A stretch of DNA of 64,000 nucleotides, taken from the NCBI GenBank assembly GCA_031269245.1, contig JAISZL010000098.1, forward strand, positions 41,794 to 105,793, written 5' to 3'. This document shows positions 9,449-18,031 of this stretch, one piece after another (within the stretch, counting starts at the first letter, position 1; each line of letters starts with the position of its first letter). This stretch comes from Synergistaceae bacterium. Lineage in GTDB: Bacteria > Synergistota > Synergistia > Synergistales > Synergistaceae. The notes under the pieces were generated by a model, which saw only the letters and a list, made by a program, of their open reading frames with translations, did not search any database and had not been told where the DNA came from. The position numbers and the translations under genes were made by a program.

Positions 9449-9485
9449 AGAAGACCCTCGCACGCGCGGAGGGTCTTCTTTTTTT
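9449..9485 (+). terminator. Intrinsic terminator of the btuF-side riboswitch
   Basis: AGAAGACCCTC/GAGGGTCTTCT, an 11-bp stem with a GC-rich 9-nt loop, runs straight into seven T residues on the plus strand. It is the expression platform of the adjacent cobalamin riboswitch. Confidence 0.93.
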
Positions 9486-9621
9486 GGTTTCGCGTCAGGT
9501 CAGTCAGTTGTCGAGTTGGATATTAGCGTGTGAACCGCGCCGCGATTAGCCAAAGCGCGGTAAGATCGCTGGTTCGCTGCCGGGTGCGGGCAGAGCCCGC
9601 GATCTTACCTCCAGATAAGGA

Positions 9622-10515
9622 GTGATCGTTATCAAACGCGTGTTTTCGAGACCCTTTCTCGCTTTAATCGCCATCGCCTCTCTGTGCGCCGCAAACCGCG
9701 CGGCCTCAGCCGCCGTGCCCGGGAGGATATTGTCTCTGGCTCCGGCGGCGACGGAGATAATCTTCGACTTGGGACTAGGGGACAGGGTGATCGGCGTCAC
9801 CGAGTACTGCTCCTGGCCGCCGGAGGCGAAATCGAAGCCGAACGTCGGCGACATGATGCATGTGAACATGGAAGCACTCGTCTCGATGAGCCCCGACATC
9901 GTCGTCATCTCCGATATGAACGCGCACATAGGAAATCAAATAGAGTCCCTCGGATACCCGACCGTCATCGTCAATCAGGACAGCTTCGAGGAGATTTGCG
10001 GCTCCATGCTGCGGGTGGGCGCGGCCTGCGGGATAGCGGAGGCCGCGAAAAAACGGGTGGCCGAGCTTCGCGGCGCCGTGAACGATCTCTCGATGAAACC
10101 GGACGGCAAAAAACAGCGCGTGCTGGTGGTGGTAGGCAGGGACGTGGGCGACACGTCCTTCAAGAAAGTTTACGTCGCCGGTCCAAGATCGTTTTACAAC
10201 GACCTGCTGACCCGCTCCGCCTCGGTGAACGCGTTCCCCGACGACTTGCCATATGCCAGCATCTCCCAGGAGGGGCTCCTGCGCATCGACCCGGACTTCA
10301 TAATTGAGCTGGTGGGCGAATACGGCATGACGAACGTGGACACGGGATCAATACTGGCCCAATGGGAAAAGGTAAAGGGCCTCCGTGCCGCGCGGTCCGG
10401 GAACGTGGCCGTCATACGCGGAGACTTCACATTCAGGGCAGGCCCCAGATACCCCCTCATTTTGGAGTCCTTCAAGAGGGTAATCCACGATGGAACGAGA
10501 GAAATCAGGCGGTGA
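9622..10515 (+). CDS. Periplasmic cobalamin/corrinoid-binding protein (BtuF-like)
   Basis: ABC-transporter substrate-binding protein of the class III (helical-backbone) fold. A signal peptide (KRVFSRPFLALIAIASLCAANRAASA) is followed by ILSLAPAATEIIFDLGLGDRVIGVT and the CSWP motif typical of B12/iron-chelate binding proteins. The cobalamin riboswitch upstream supports corrinoid as the ligand. The listed GTG start overlaps its own Shine-Dalgarno (AAGGAG, 9617-9622), so initiation is unclear: GTG 9640 is 17 nt away and the codon at the ideal distance is ATC (9631). No permease or ATPase gene follows, so the transporter is completed elsewhere. Confidence 0.85.
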   Translation: MIVIKRVFSRPFLALIAIASLCAANRAASAAVPGRILSLAPAATEIIFDLGLGDRVIGVTEYCSWPPEAKSKPNVGDMMHVNMEALVSMSPDIVVISDMNAHIGNQIESLGYPTVIVNQDSFEEICGSMLRVGAACGIAEAAKKRVAELRGAVNDLSMKPDGKKQRVLVVVGRDVGDTSFKKVYVAGPRSFYNDLLTRSASVNAFPDDLPYASISQEGLLRIDPDFIIELVGEYGMTNVDTGSILAQWEKVKGLRAARSGNVAVIRGDFTFRAGPRYPLILESFKRVIHDGTREIRR

Positions 10516-10594
10516 AAAAACAACGCGCCGCCTATATAATGACGCTCACCCCGTTCCACCCGCTCGCTCTTCATCCGCGCATGAAGATAGTCAC

Positions 10595-11500
10595 TTACTG
10601 TCCTCCGCGCAATATTTTAGATATCTCCTCCATGGCCGGCCGATAATTCGGGTTGATGCCCAGCGCGGTGTTGAACCAGGCTTCGGCGAGGCTGGGGTTC
10701 CCCAGCTTCAACGCGCACATGCCCGCCCAGTAGGGGGAGAGGTAGTTGCCGTCGTAGTTGGCCGCCTGCCGCGCGAACGAGTTGAACGCCGCATCGTAGC
10801 GTTTCCTCGAGTACATGTCCCACGCCTGCCTGTGCTGGATCTCCAACGCGTACACCTCGACCTGGGAGATGGGGAACGTCCTCGCAAGCCGCAAGTCGGT
10901 GATCAAATTCACGTCGAAGTCATACGGCATAACCCAATAGTTCGGAGGATACGGAACCTCGGGCTGAACTGGCAGGCTCGAGGGATACACCAGTGCGGGG
11001 GCAGGCGGCGGCACAGGGGCGGGAGCCGGGGCTGGTGCGACACGGATCCACCTGCCGTTGTGGCCCGGCACTTGAGGTTTTTCCGGGGTCGCGTAAAACG
11101 CCGCGAACTTCAAATGATTCGCGCTCGCGGACGATATCGGCATCACCCTGTCCCCCCGCTGTATCACCCAGCCCTGGCTCGGCGACACCACCTTGCACAC
11201 ACTGGACGACGTCGAGACGCTCTCCGCCTTGAGAACCGCCACCGGAATTTTGTAATGTCCTATCGGGAGGCCATCCTCGCCAAAAAAATCCCCCCCATAG
11301 TAGTAGACGATGAAAAATTCCCCTCCCTTCACGCCGTCCGCCACACCCAGACTTACTGTGTAGGACTCGGCGGCGATCGCGTAAACGTGGCCCTCCGGCG
11401 TGCCGGATCTCTCCCACTCAAACTCGCCGACTGCGTCAGCCGAGATTGGGAGAACCATGAACAACAGAAAAATAATCGACGTCCAAAACGCTCTCATCAT
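10595..11500 (-). CDS. Secreted FlgT-C-like plus TPR protein
   Basis: About 301 aa starting at tandem ATGs (11500/11497), 7 bp after the upstream stop. It has a Sec signal peptide (MMRAFWTSIIFLLFMVLPISADA). A beta-rich domain (GVADGVKGGEFFIVYY ... VIQRGDRVMPIS) resembles the FlgT C-terminal domain. A Pro/Ala linker follows, then a TPR-like C-terminus (AWDMYSRKRYDAAFNSF ... SPYWAGMCALKLGNPSLAEAWF). Domain and TPR segments align residue by residue with the C-terminal half of the protein at 36133-37593, so these are paralogues. It is the last gene of a three-gene secreted-protein operon. Function unknown; periplasmic or outer-membrane assembly role inferred. Confidence 0.75.
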   Translation of the reverse strand: MMRAFWTSIIFLLFMVLPISADAVGEFEWERSGTPEGHVYAIAAESYTVSLGVADGVKGGEFFIVYYYGGDFFGEDGLPIGHYKIPVAVLKAESVSTSSSVCKVVSPSQGWVIQRGDRVMPISSASANHLKFAAFYATPEKPQVPGHNGRWIRVAPAPAPAPVPPPAPALVYPSSLPVQPEVPYPPNYWVMPYDFDVNLITDLRLARTFPISQVEVYALEIQHRQAWDMYSRKRYDAAFNSFARQAANYDGNYLSPYWAGMCALKLGNPSLAEAWFNTALGINPNYRPAMEEISKILRGGQ

Positions 11501-11507
11501 TATTGAC

Positions 11508-12173
11508 TCACTTCGACTCCGGGGCCGGAGGATAATAACGATACCTCGATGGATCGAACAAAGGCCCGTCCATCGGAGCGCCGGGCTCGGACATGTAGTT
11601 GGGAGCTGACGAGTTCGGAGCCGCATCCGTTTGCGGAGCGACCGGAGACGGCGCGTAATTCGGTGCGGGCGCGTTCGGAGCCGGATACCCCCGCAGTGCG
11701 TTCGGACTCGGAGCGTAGTTCGGAGCGGGCACGTTCGGAGCCGGATACTCCCGCGGTGCGTTCGGACTCGGAGCGTAGTTCGGAGCGGGCATGTTCGGAG
11801 CCGGATACCCCCGCGGCACGGCGGGCATGTTCATAACAGGCTGCGCTTGCGGCGCGCTCATCAGTGGATCGTAGCTGTACATCAAAGCGTTCAGGATCGG
11901 GTAAGCTTGCGGCGCGCTCAACATCTGCGTCCCGTGATAAGTGGCGACTCTCATATACTTGGCCCTCGTCGCGGAGACGGGAAACACCCTGCCACCGCTT
12001 TGGATCACCCACTTAGTGTTCGTCGGCGCGATGGTGGGGCCGGCTGACGGAGCCTCGCTCACATTCACATACATCACCCCCTCGCCAAATGCCGCGGCGG
12101 CAGGGAGACTATACGCGCTGACAAATATGTTGAGCGAAAGAGCTAAAAAAATCGCTCCCCACAGCGGTTTCAT
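11508..12173 (-). CDS. Secreted Pro/Asn-rich repeat protein
   Basis: 221 aa from ATG 12173, which has a GGGAGGGGGAG ribosome site 6 nt upstream; the longer ORF overlaps the next gene and is rejected. It has a Sec signal peptide ending near PAAAAFG. The short central segment (KWVIQSGGRVFPVSATRAKYMRVA) matches the end of the FlgT-C-like domain of the neighbouring gene, as if it were a truncated derivative. The C-terminal half consists of 20-residue repeats of the type GYPAPNxPAPNYAPSPNAPR. Likely an extended surface or periplasmic protein; no function recognised. Confidence 0.7.
   Translation of the reverse strand: MKPLWGAIFLALSLNIFVSAYSLPAAAAFGEGVMYVNVSEAPSAGPTIAPTNTKWVIQSGGRVFPVSATRAKYMRVATYHGTQMLSAPQAYPILNALMYSYDPLMSAPQAQPVMNMPAVPRGYPAPNMPAPNYAPSPNAPREYPAPNVPAPNYAPSPNALRGYPAPNAPAPNYAPSPVAPQTDAAPNSSAPNYMSEPGAPMDGPLFDPSRYRYYPPAPESK
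11581..11820. repeat. Tandem 60-bp minisatellite inside the Pro/Asn-rich gene
   Basis: Three clear 60-bp units (11641-11700, 11701-11760, 11761-11820) and a degenerate fourth (11581-11640). The last two full units differ at only a few positions. The unit is a multiple of three and encodes 20 residues, so copy-number change would lengthen or shorten the protein without a frameshift. Confidence 0.85.
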
Positions 12174-12192
12174 ATGAATCTCCCCCTCCCCG

Positions 12193-12549
<357 letters not shown>

Positions 12550-12599
12550 CTTCGCTTACCCCTTTCAAACTTGCAATATATTTGATACCTCATGAACTA

Positions 12600-12628
12600 A
12601 TTATATCAAAAACGCGCTTGATTCGCAA
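12600..12628 (-). promoter_or_regulatory. Promoter of the secreted-protein operon
   Basis: On the minus strand TTGCGA, a 17-nt spacer, then a perfect TATAAT (12600-12605), about 45 nt before the 12549 start codon. The surrounding 12550-12715 gap is AT-rich and holds nothing else recognisable. Confidence 0.75.
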
Positions 12629-12715
12629 TATGATGCGGGCGATACAAACCAACTAAAAATCAGTGTTTTGCCGCAATTTTCACCGCTCGGCCATGAGTTC
12701 CAATCATTTTGCCGA

Positions 12716-13954
12716 TCAACGCTCAGCCCGCTCGATATCGGCCTGAGCGGCGCTTTGCGTATACCGCTCCATCGCCCGCTTCTCCGCTCTCACAGCCGCA
12801 TCCATGATATCGACGTTCCCCATCCACATGTAACGCATGTGCGATGCGCTCGCCGCGAGCGACGGAGTGTCCGCCTCGTTCCACACATACCCTCTGTCGT
12901 ACAGAACTTCGGCGATGCTCGCCTGAGCCCTGCAAAGTATGTCGTCGTACCTCTCCTTTCCCTCGAAAGCGCCTCTTATGTCCTTCCTCCTGACCCTCGC
13001 CCACTCATCCCCGGTCCAGAAGTAGACCTCGTAAGGACGCTCGCCCTTCCACGCGATGGGGACCCTCGGCTCCATCAGGATACCCATCCTGTCGACCCTG
13101 AAGCGCCAGCGCGATATCTCGTTCCACCGCTCGCTCTGCATCCACGCGACTGTGGCCCCCAGCGGCTCAGGAGGATAAGGCATATATTGCAGGTACGCCC
13201 CCGTGATAGGGTCTACTCCACCCGGCTCGATCGATGAATCGGCGAACCCCCCGCCTTGAGGGCGCTCCGCCTCGACAAGGATGGGGAACGATATCACCAC
13301 GGGCTCCAGGAGAAGGTTCGCGGGCATCGGGGGTTTCACAGGAAGCACGGACATGGACGGACGGGGCTCCTTCCTCTGGGACTTTGTGAGACGAGGCCTC
13401 GGCTCAAGGCCGCTTGGGGTCTTCACGAGGTCGGCGTAATACGGTTCTATCTCGAGGGCAATATTCGACGCCAGCTGGGCCCTGTCGTAGTCGCCGAGGG
13501 CGTGATGAGCCCTGGCTATCATATACCAGCCGTCCGCGGAGTGCGGGTTGGCGTCGAGAAACCCCTTCAGCACGTTGATGGCGCTCTGAAATCTCCCGTT
13601 TTCGACGAGGTTGCGGCCGATCGCCAGTGTTCTGTTTATCATATCCTCGCTCGCTGCCCTGGCCATCTCCTCAGCCTCGCGGAGTCGAGCTTCGGCCGTG
13701 GCCTTCTTTTCCTTTTCCTTTCTCTGGGCCCTCTCGCGAGCCCTCCTTGCCGCCTCCGCCTTGCGCTGGCGCTCGCGCGTCGCCGCCTCGTCTTTCTCCC
13801 GGCTAACCTGTGTGTCGCCGCTCACCGGTCGCTCAGGGATGCTCTCGTCCGGCGGCGAGTATCTGTCCGCGCTCGAAGGATTCACCAGCGCGAACGTGAA
13901 ATATACGGCGCACAACAGCGGTGACAGGAAAAGAATAAAAAACCTTCTCATCAT
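12716..13954 (-). CDS. Secreted/anchored coiled-coil and TPR protein, unknown function
   Basis: About 412 aa from ATG 13954 (or 13951), preferred over the TTG at 13993 because a signal or anchor segment (MMRRFFILFLSPLLCAVYFTFALV) begins there. Then comes a highly charged Arg/Glu/Lys/Ala coiled coil (about 50-110), a TPR-type repeat pair (GRFQSAINVLKGFLDANPHSADGWYMIARAHHALGDYDRAQ), a Pro/Arg-rich linker and a C-terminal domain I do not recognise that contains EVYFWTGDEWARVRR. The neighbours are other secreted envelope proteins, so a role in the same envelope system is plausible. Confidence 0.7.
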   Translation of the reverse strand: MMRRFFILFLSPLLCAVYFTFALVNPSSADRYSPPDESIPERPVSGDTQVSREKDEAATRERQRKAEAARRARERAQRKEKEKKATAEARLREAEEMARAASEDMINRTLAIGRNLVENGRFQSAINVLKGFLDANPHSADGWYMIARAHHALGDYDRAQLASNIALEIEPYYADLVKTPSGLEPRPRLTKSQRKEPRPSMSVLPVKPPMPANLLLEPVVISFPILVEAERPQGGGFADSSIEPGGVDPITGAYLQYMPYPPEPLGATVAWMQSERWNEISRWRFRVDRMGILMEPRVPIAWKGERPYEVYFWTGDEWARVRRKDIRGAFEGKERYDDILCRAQASIAEVLYDRGYVWNEADTPSLAASASHMRYMWMGNVDIMDAAVRAEKRAMERYTQSAAQADIERAER

Positions 13955-14012
13955 TTCAGCCTTGGCCCCCTTCTCGGCATCGTCTGAGCCCAATTTGCAA
14001 TCAAGCGTCTAT

Positions 14013-14100
14013 TGAAATCCTCAAAACCGCGGGATCAAAAACCGCAGGCTCCGCCCACACCCGCCAGGGAACCAGCTCCCTGGACCCTCTCCGTTTTTAA
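14013..14100 (+). repeat. MITE-like element, copy D (left half only)
   Basis: CCTCAAAACCGCGGGATC, then CCGCCC..ACCCGCCAGGGAACCAGCTCCCTGG (palindrome 14064-14083) and GACCCT..CCGTTTTT align with the left half of the full copies. The copy ends at the stop codon of the gene at 14097. For that minus-strand gene the CCAGGGAGCTGGTTCCCTGG dyad could serve as a terminator. Confidence 0.7.
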
Positions 14101-15074
14101 AAATCGCTCTTTGCCGCGCGCGGGCCGTAAAGAGGCATCGACAGCGCGTCGCCCAGCTGGATCGGAGCGTCGCGCGACTCCTTGATGACCTCTACCACGG
14201 CGTCGCGGCCCTTGACGAATATCACCCGCACGCGCCCCACTATCTGCGGGAAGTGCATCTCCGGGGTCTCGGGCGCGACCGTGCGCACCGATGACGCCCG
14301 CGTCACGGAGAGTATGTCGCCCACCATCACGCTGTCCTCGATGCCGAGGTCGATGTGGTATATCCTGTCCGTTTTCCTCTTCGGAGCCGATAGCGAGCCG
14401 TCGACGCGCTCAGCGCGCGCGACGATGCGTCCAACCACGCGATAGCCGTTATAGCCGGCCAGCACGTCGTCCAAGGCTTCGTCCATAGCGTGGCGCAGCG
14501 CGGGCCAGTACGGGCTCTTCTCGAACTTCTCCCAATAAATAGGCCCCCGCTCCATCACGTCGTTGTACAGCACGTAGTACCTGTCGTCCGTCTCGCGCGT
14601 CACGATGTCGTAGACGAGCCTCTTCGCCGCGTTGTAGACGTATATGTGCAGCGCGAAGTTCCAATGGACCTTGGAGCCCAGCGTGTCCTTCTTGCTGTAG
14701 TCGAACTGTTCGAGGTTTACCTTTATGAAGAGGTCGTTGCGGGACGAGCCCGCCATATCCCAGTAGTCCGGGGTTTGCCCCGCCACCCGCTCCGCGTTCA
14801 CGCGGGGTATCTCACGCATCCGTCTCAGCATGTAGTTCGACATCTTTTCCGACAGTATATCCCCCGGGTAGTACTTGCTCCCCCAGACGCGGAACTCCGT
14901 GTTGTTGGCAACGGGCGTCACGAGGGCAACGGAGACGCGCTCTCCCCTGTCGAGCGCGATGGCCCAAGCCCAGTCAGGCGGCATGGCGCGGAGTACCGCC
15001 GCCGTCATAATAACCAGGGCCGCATGGGTTATGACCGCCCTCGTGAATTTTATGGGACACGCTCCAGATTTCAT
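14097..15074 (-). CDS. Secreted CsgG/FlgT-like protein
   Basis: 325 aa with a signal peptide (about 1-40, ending WAWA). The N-terminal half (RVSVALVTPVANNTEF ... ILSEKMSNYMLRRMREI) has the pattern of CsgG-like proteins that act on a predicted set of outer-membrane-associated factors. The C-terminal part (HIDLGIEDSVMVGDILSVTR ... IQLGDALSMPLYG) resembles the FlgT C-terminal domain found in the paralogues at 10595 and 36133. It stands between the secreted TPR gene and cobQ. The 155-bp gap upstream has no convincing promoter beyond a TTGACG near 15203. Confidence 0.65.
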   Translation of the reverse strand: MKSGACPIKFTRAVITHAALVIMTAAVLRAMPPDWAWAIALDRGERVSVALVTPVANNTEFRVWGSKYYPGDILSEKMSNYMLRRMREIPRVNAERVAGQTPDYWDMAGSSRNDLFIKVNLEQFDYSKKDTLGSKVHWNFALHIYVYNAAKRLVYDIVTRETDDRYYVLYNDVMERGPIYWEKFEKSPYWPALRHAMDEALDDVLAGYNGYRVVGRIVARAERVDGSLSAPKRKTDRIYHIDLGIEDSVMVGDILSVTRASSVRTVAPETPEMHFPQIVGRVRVIFVKGRDAVVEVIKESRDAPIQLGDALSMPLYGPRAAKSDF

Positions 15075-15229
15075 CGCACTTCACCCTCCGCCTCCGCGCC
15101 GTATGGTCATGCTACCAGTATCGGCGGTCGGGCGGCGGATAGTGAGAGGGCGCGGAGCATTCGCCGGAGAGTGTTCAAGAAAACGTCAATTTATTGCCAT
15201 GCGCCTTCGGCCATCTAATCAGAGATACC

Positions 15230-16759
15230 TCAAATTCCCGCGATCTCCGCTATCAGCTCGAGGTCCAGTTCGCGCTCCATCTGGTCGGCCAGGTCGTCGA
15301 GCGCCATGTCGACGGACTTCCGATAGTCGAGCTTCGCCGCGCCGCGCCCTTCGCCTCCCCTGAACATCGCTAGGAACTTCGCGCGGTACGAGTCGCTAGT
15401 GAAAAGCCCGTGGATGTAGCAGCCTCGCACCAAGCCGTCCTCACGGACGGCGCCCTCCGGGATTCCATCCAAAACCACCATAGGGCGCTCCCGCTCCGGT
15501 CCCTCCGTCATGCCCATGTGTATCTCGTAGCCCGAGACGCGGCAGCCATCCGGCGTGTCCGCGGTAAATCGCCGCAGGGTCTTCTCGCGCGACATGACCG
15601 TCCTCACGTCAAGCAGCCCAAGGCCGCGCGTCGTCGCCGGCTCAGGGTTCTCCACGGCGTCGGGGTCGGAAATCTCGCTCCCCAGCATCTGATAGCCGCC
15701 GCATATGCCTACAACCATGCCGCCCCTGTGAATGTGCGCCGCGATGTCCGCGTCCCAGCCCTGCCGTCTCAAGTGCTGGAGGTCCGCTATCGTGGACTTA
15801 GTGCCAGGTATTATTATGAGATCACCATCGCCCGGCACGGGGTCGCCCGGCTTGACGAATGACAGCCTCACGTCCTCCTCCGCCGCGAGCGGATCGAAGT
15901 CGTCGAAGTTGGATATGCGCTGCAATCCGAGGACATATACCCTGATCCTCCTGGCGCCGCCCGCGTCACCCGGCGTCGCTCTTCCGAGTGCCATTGAGTC
16001 CTCCGCCGGGAACTTCGCCGCTCCCTCGAACCACCGCAGGATGCCCGCGCATGGCAGTCCAGTATGCCGGCCTATTATATCTATCGCGGGGGTCAATATC
16101 TCCCGGTCCCCCCTGAATTTGTTCATCATATACCCGCGAAGCAGAGGCCGCTCCGAATCCAGCAGAAGGCAGTGCGAGCCGATGACCGCGGCCAGCGCCC
16201 CCCCCCTGTCGATATCGGCGGCCAGGACGACCGGGACGCCGGCCTCAACGGCGAAGCCCATGTTCGATATATCGCCGTCACGCAGGTTGACCTCCGCTAT
16301 ACTCCCGGCGCCCTCGACGAACACGATATCCGCCTGGGCGCAGAGCCTGCGGAAGCTGTCCATGACGTCCGGCATCAGCTTGTACCTGTACTGGATGTAG
16401 TCCCGCGCGCTCATCGTGGCGCGGACATGCCCCTGGACCACGACCTGGCTCCCGTGGTCGGTCTCCGGCTTCAAGAGCACCGGGTTCATGTCGGAGACCG
16501 GCTCGACGCCGCACGCCACAGCCTGCAGCGCCTGAGCGCGGCCTATCTCCCCGCCGTCTGTGGTGATGGCGGCGTTGTTCGACATATTCTGCGGCTTGAA
16601 CGGCATGACTCGCATCCCTCGCCTGGAGAATATCCGGCAGAGCCCGGCGACGATCAGCGACTTCCCGGCGTCGGAGGCGGTGCCCTGTATCATGAGGGAC
16701 GGCGTTCCGGCGGATCTCACAGCTCCATCTGATTTTACGGCAGCCTTGTCCACAGACAT
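15230..16759 (-). CDS. cobQ: Cobyric acid synthase
   Basis: Glutamine-dependent amidation of the b, d, e and g side chains of adenosylcobyrinic a,c-diamide (also called CbiP); cytosolic. The N-terminal synthetase domain has the P-loop GTASDAGKS and the PFKPQNMSNNA signature. The C-terminal amidotransferase domain has the nucleophile in GICGGYQML and the catalytic His in YIHGLF. The length of 509 aa is normal. The ATG at 16759 follows GGGAGAGGAT; the TTG at 16771 is inside the ribosome site. The gene has its own promoter with an inverted repeat and works with cbiA at 1.5 kb. Confidence 0.94.
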   Translation of the reverse strand: MSVDKAAVKSDGAVRSAGTPSLMIQGTASDAGKSLIVAGLCRIFSRRGMRVMPFKPQNMSNNAAITTDGGEIGRAQALQAVACGVEPVSDMNPVLLKPETDHGSQVVVQGHVRATMSARDYIQYRYKLMPDVMDSFRRLCAQADIVFVEGAGSIAEVNLRDGDISNMGFAVEAGVPVVLAADIDRGGALAAVIGSHCLLLDSERPLLRGYMMNKFRGDREILTPAIDIIGRHTGLPCAGILRWFEGAAKFPAEDSMALGRATPGDAGGARRIRVYVLGLQRISNFDDFDPLAAEEDVRLSFVKPGDPVPGDGDLIIIPGTKSTIADLQHLRRQGWDADIAAHIHRGGMVVGICGGYQMLGSEISDPDAVENPEPATTRGLGLLDVRTVMSREKTLRRFTADTPDGCRVSGYEIHMGMTEGPERERPMVVLDGIPEGAVREDGLVRGCYIHGLFTSDSYRAKFLAMFRGGEGRGAAKLDYRKSVDMALDDLADQMERELDLELIAEIAGI

Positions 16760-16779
16760 ATCCTCTCCCAAAGTAGAAT

Positions 16780-16808
16780 ATTTTGCTCAAAGACCAATTT
16801 GTGGTCAA
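16780..16808 (-). promoter_or_regulatory. cobQ promoter with overlapping inverted repeat
   Basis: On the minus strand TTGACC, a 17-nt spacer, CAAAAT. The repeat GACCA-5 nt-TGGTC (16792-16806) overlaps the -35 region and could be an operator. No cobalamin riboswitch is seen here. Confidence 0.5.
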
Positions 16809-16855
16809 TCGAGCCGCAAAACTGATCTCCCGCGCAATGACACGCGTCATACAGC

Positions 16856-18031
16856 CTATCTGACCTCGACAACCCGCGTCAGCGACCGGATTATGTCGAA
16901 ACCATCCCACGTCACTCCGATGTCCAGGGCCGCGCCCACCGGGACGATTCTGTCGATGCCCCTCAGCGAGTTGTCGGCGGCGAAGCGCGAGAGCGAGGTT
17001 TTTTCCACGCCGAAATAAGTCAGCGTCTGCCACTTGCTCGTGACGTGAGGGACGATAGATTCTATGCCGTCAGCCTCGTATTCAAAGAAAAGGCCGAACC
17101 GCCCGCGAAGATTCTCGGCGCCGTCCAGCGAAGCGAGTTTCAGCCTGTAGATCAAATTCCCGTGCCGGACGACTGATTCAATGCCGCCGCGCGCCAGGAA
17201 GCCGCAGAGCGCGGAGTACTTGTCCATCGCGCGTATCGGCGCCAAGTCGTACTTGCGCGCGCCGCGCTCTATGGCGCTCCAAAACCTCTCCCTTGCCTCC
17301 GGTGATCTTTGCGGGCCCGCGAGCCACATGATCAGGCTCGGCGACGAACACGCGTTCTGATCAACCAGATACGTGTCGTTGTAAAAATTATCCGCAAGAC
17401 GAGCCATCTCGGCATCGCCAATCTTCATCACAGCCCCCTCGTCAATGACGCAGAACGAATATCGGTCGGCAAACGAGATCTCGACAGTCCTCGGCGGAAT
17501 CGGAACACTCCTTATGCCCCTGATCGTCTCGTCTCCGCCCCACACGACGCGGGCGTCGCAGCGCTCGGAGAAAAACCGCGTCGTCTCGTCGCATCGTTCG
17601 TACCTGACCATCGCAACGCGCCGCTTGAATCCCGAGAACTCCGGCTTCCCCAGCAGCGAATTTATCGCTCCGCACACTATATCGACCTGCGGCCAGGGTT
17701 TGGTCGGGACGCGGACGACGTTGGAGTTGCCGGACAACACGCCGAACGCGAGGGAGAACGCGAAGTTGATGGGGATGTTGGACGGCGTGATGTGGAACGC
17801 AATCCCCCTGCCGAGCCTGACGTCCGACGAGCCGAAGTCCGACTTGAGACGCGCTGTGTTAGCCCTGCGGCAGAAGAACGCGAACGACGCCACGTCTGGG
17901 AAATCCCTCCGCCGCAGCAACAGATCCGACAGCGCCGCCAAGAACGAACAAGCCTCGTCGGAATACGGCCTCTGCGGCTTGGCCTCGGGTATGCCGCAGC
18001 CGACAAGGTAGGTCGCGTTATCCTCTCTCAT
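16856..18031 (-). CDS. LuxC-like acyl reductase
   Basis: 391 aa, shorter than LuxC (about 480). Family knowledge: LuxC is an NADPH-dependent fatty acyl reductase of the aldehyde dehydrogenase superfamily that takes the acyl group from LuxE via a cysteine thioester. Here the ITPSNIPINFAFS segment, VVRVPTKPWPQ and the likely catalytic Cys in VDQNACSSPS are visible. The gene overlaps the LuxE-like gene by 14 bp and ends the eight-gene ACP operon. No luciferase genes occur, so bioluminescence is not implied; an aldehyde intermediate is. Confidence 0.82.
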   Translation of the reverse strand: MREDNATYLVGCGIPEAKPQRPYSDEACSFLAALSDLLLRRRDFPDVASFAFFCRRANTARLKSDFGSSDVRLGRGIAFHITPSNIPINFAFSLAFGVLSGNSNVVRVPTKPWPQVDIVCGAINSLLGKPEFSGFKRRVAMVRYERCDETTRFFSERCDARVVWGGDETIRGIRSVPIPPRTVEISFADRYSFCVIDEGAVMKIGDAEMARLADNFYNDTYLVDQNACSSPSLIMWLAGPQRSPEARERFWSAIERGARKYDLAPIRAMDKYSALCGFLARGGIESVVRHGNLIYRLKLASLDGAENLRGRFGLFFEYEADGIESIVPHVTSKWQTLTYFGVEKTSLSRFAADNSLRGIDRIVPVGAALDIGVTWDGFDIIRSLTRVVEVR

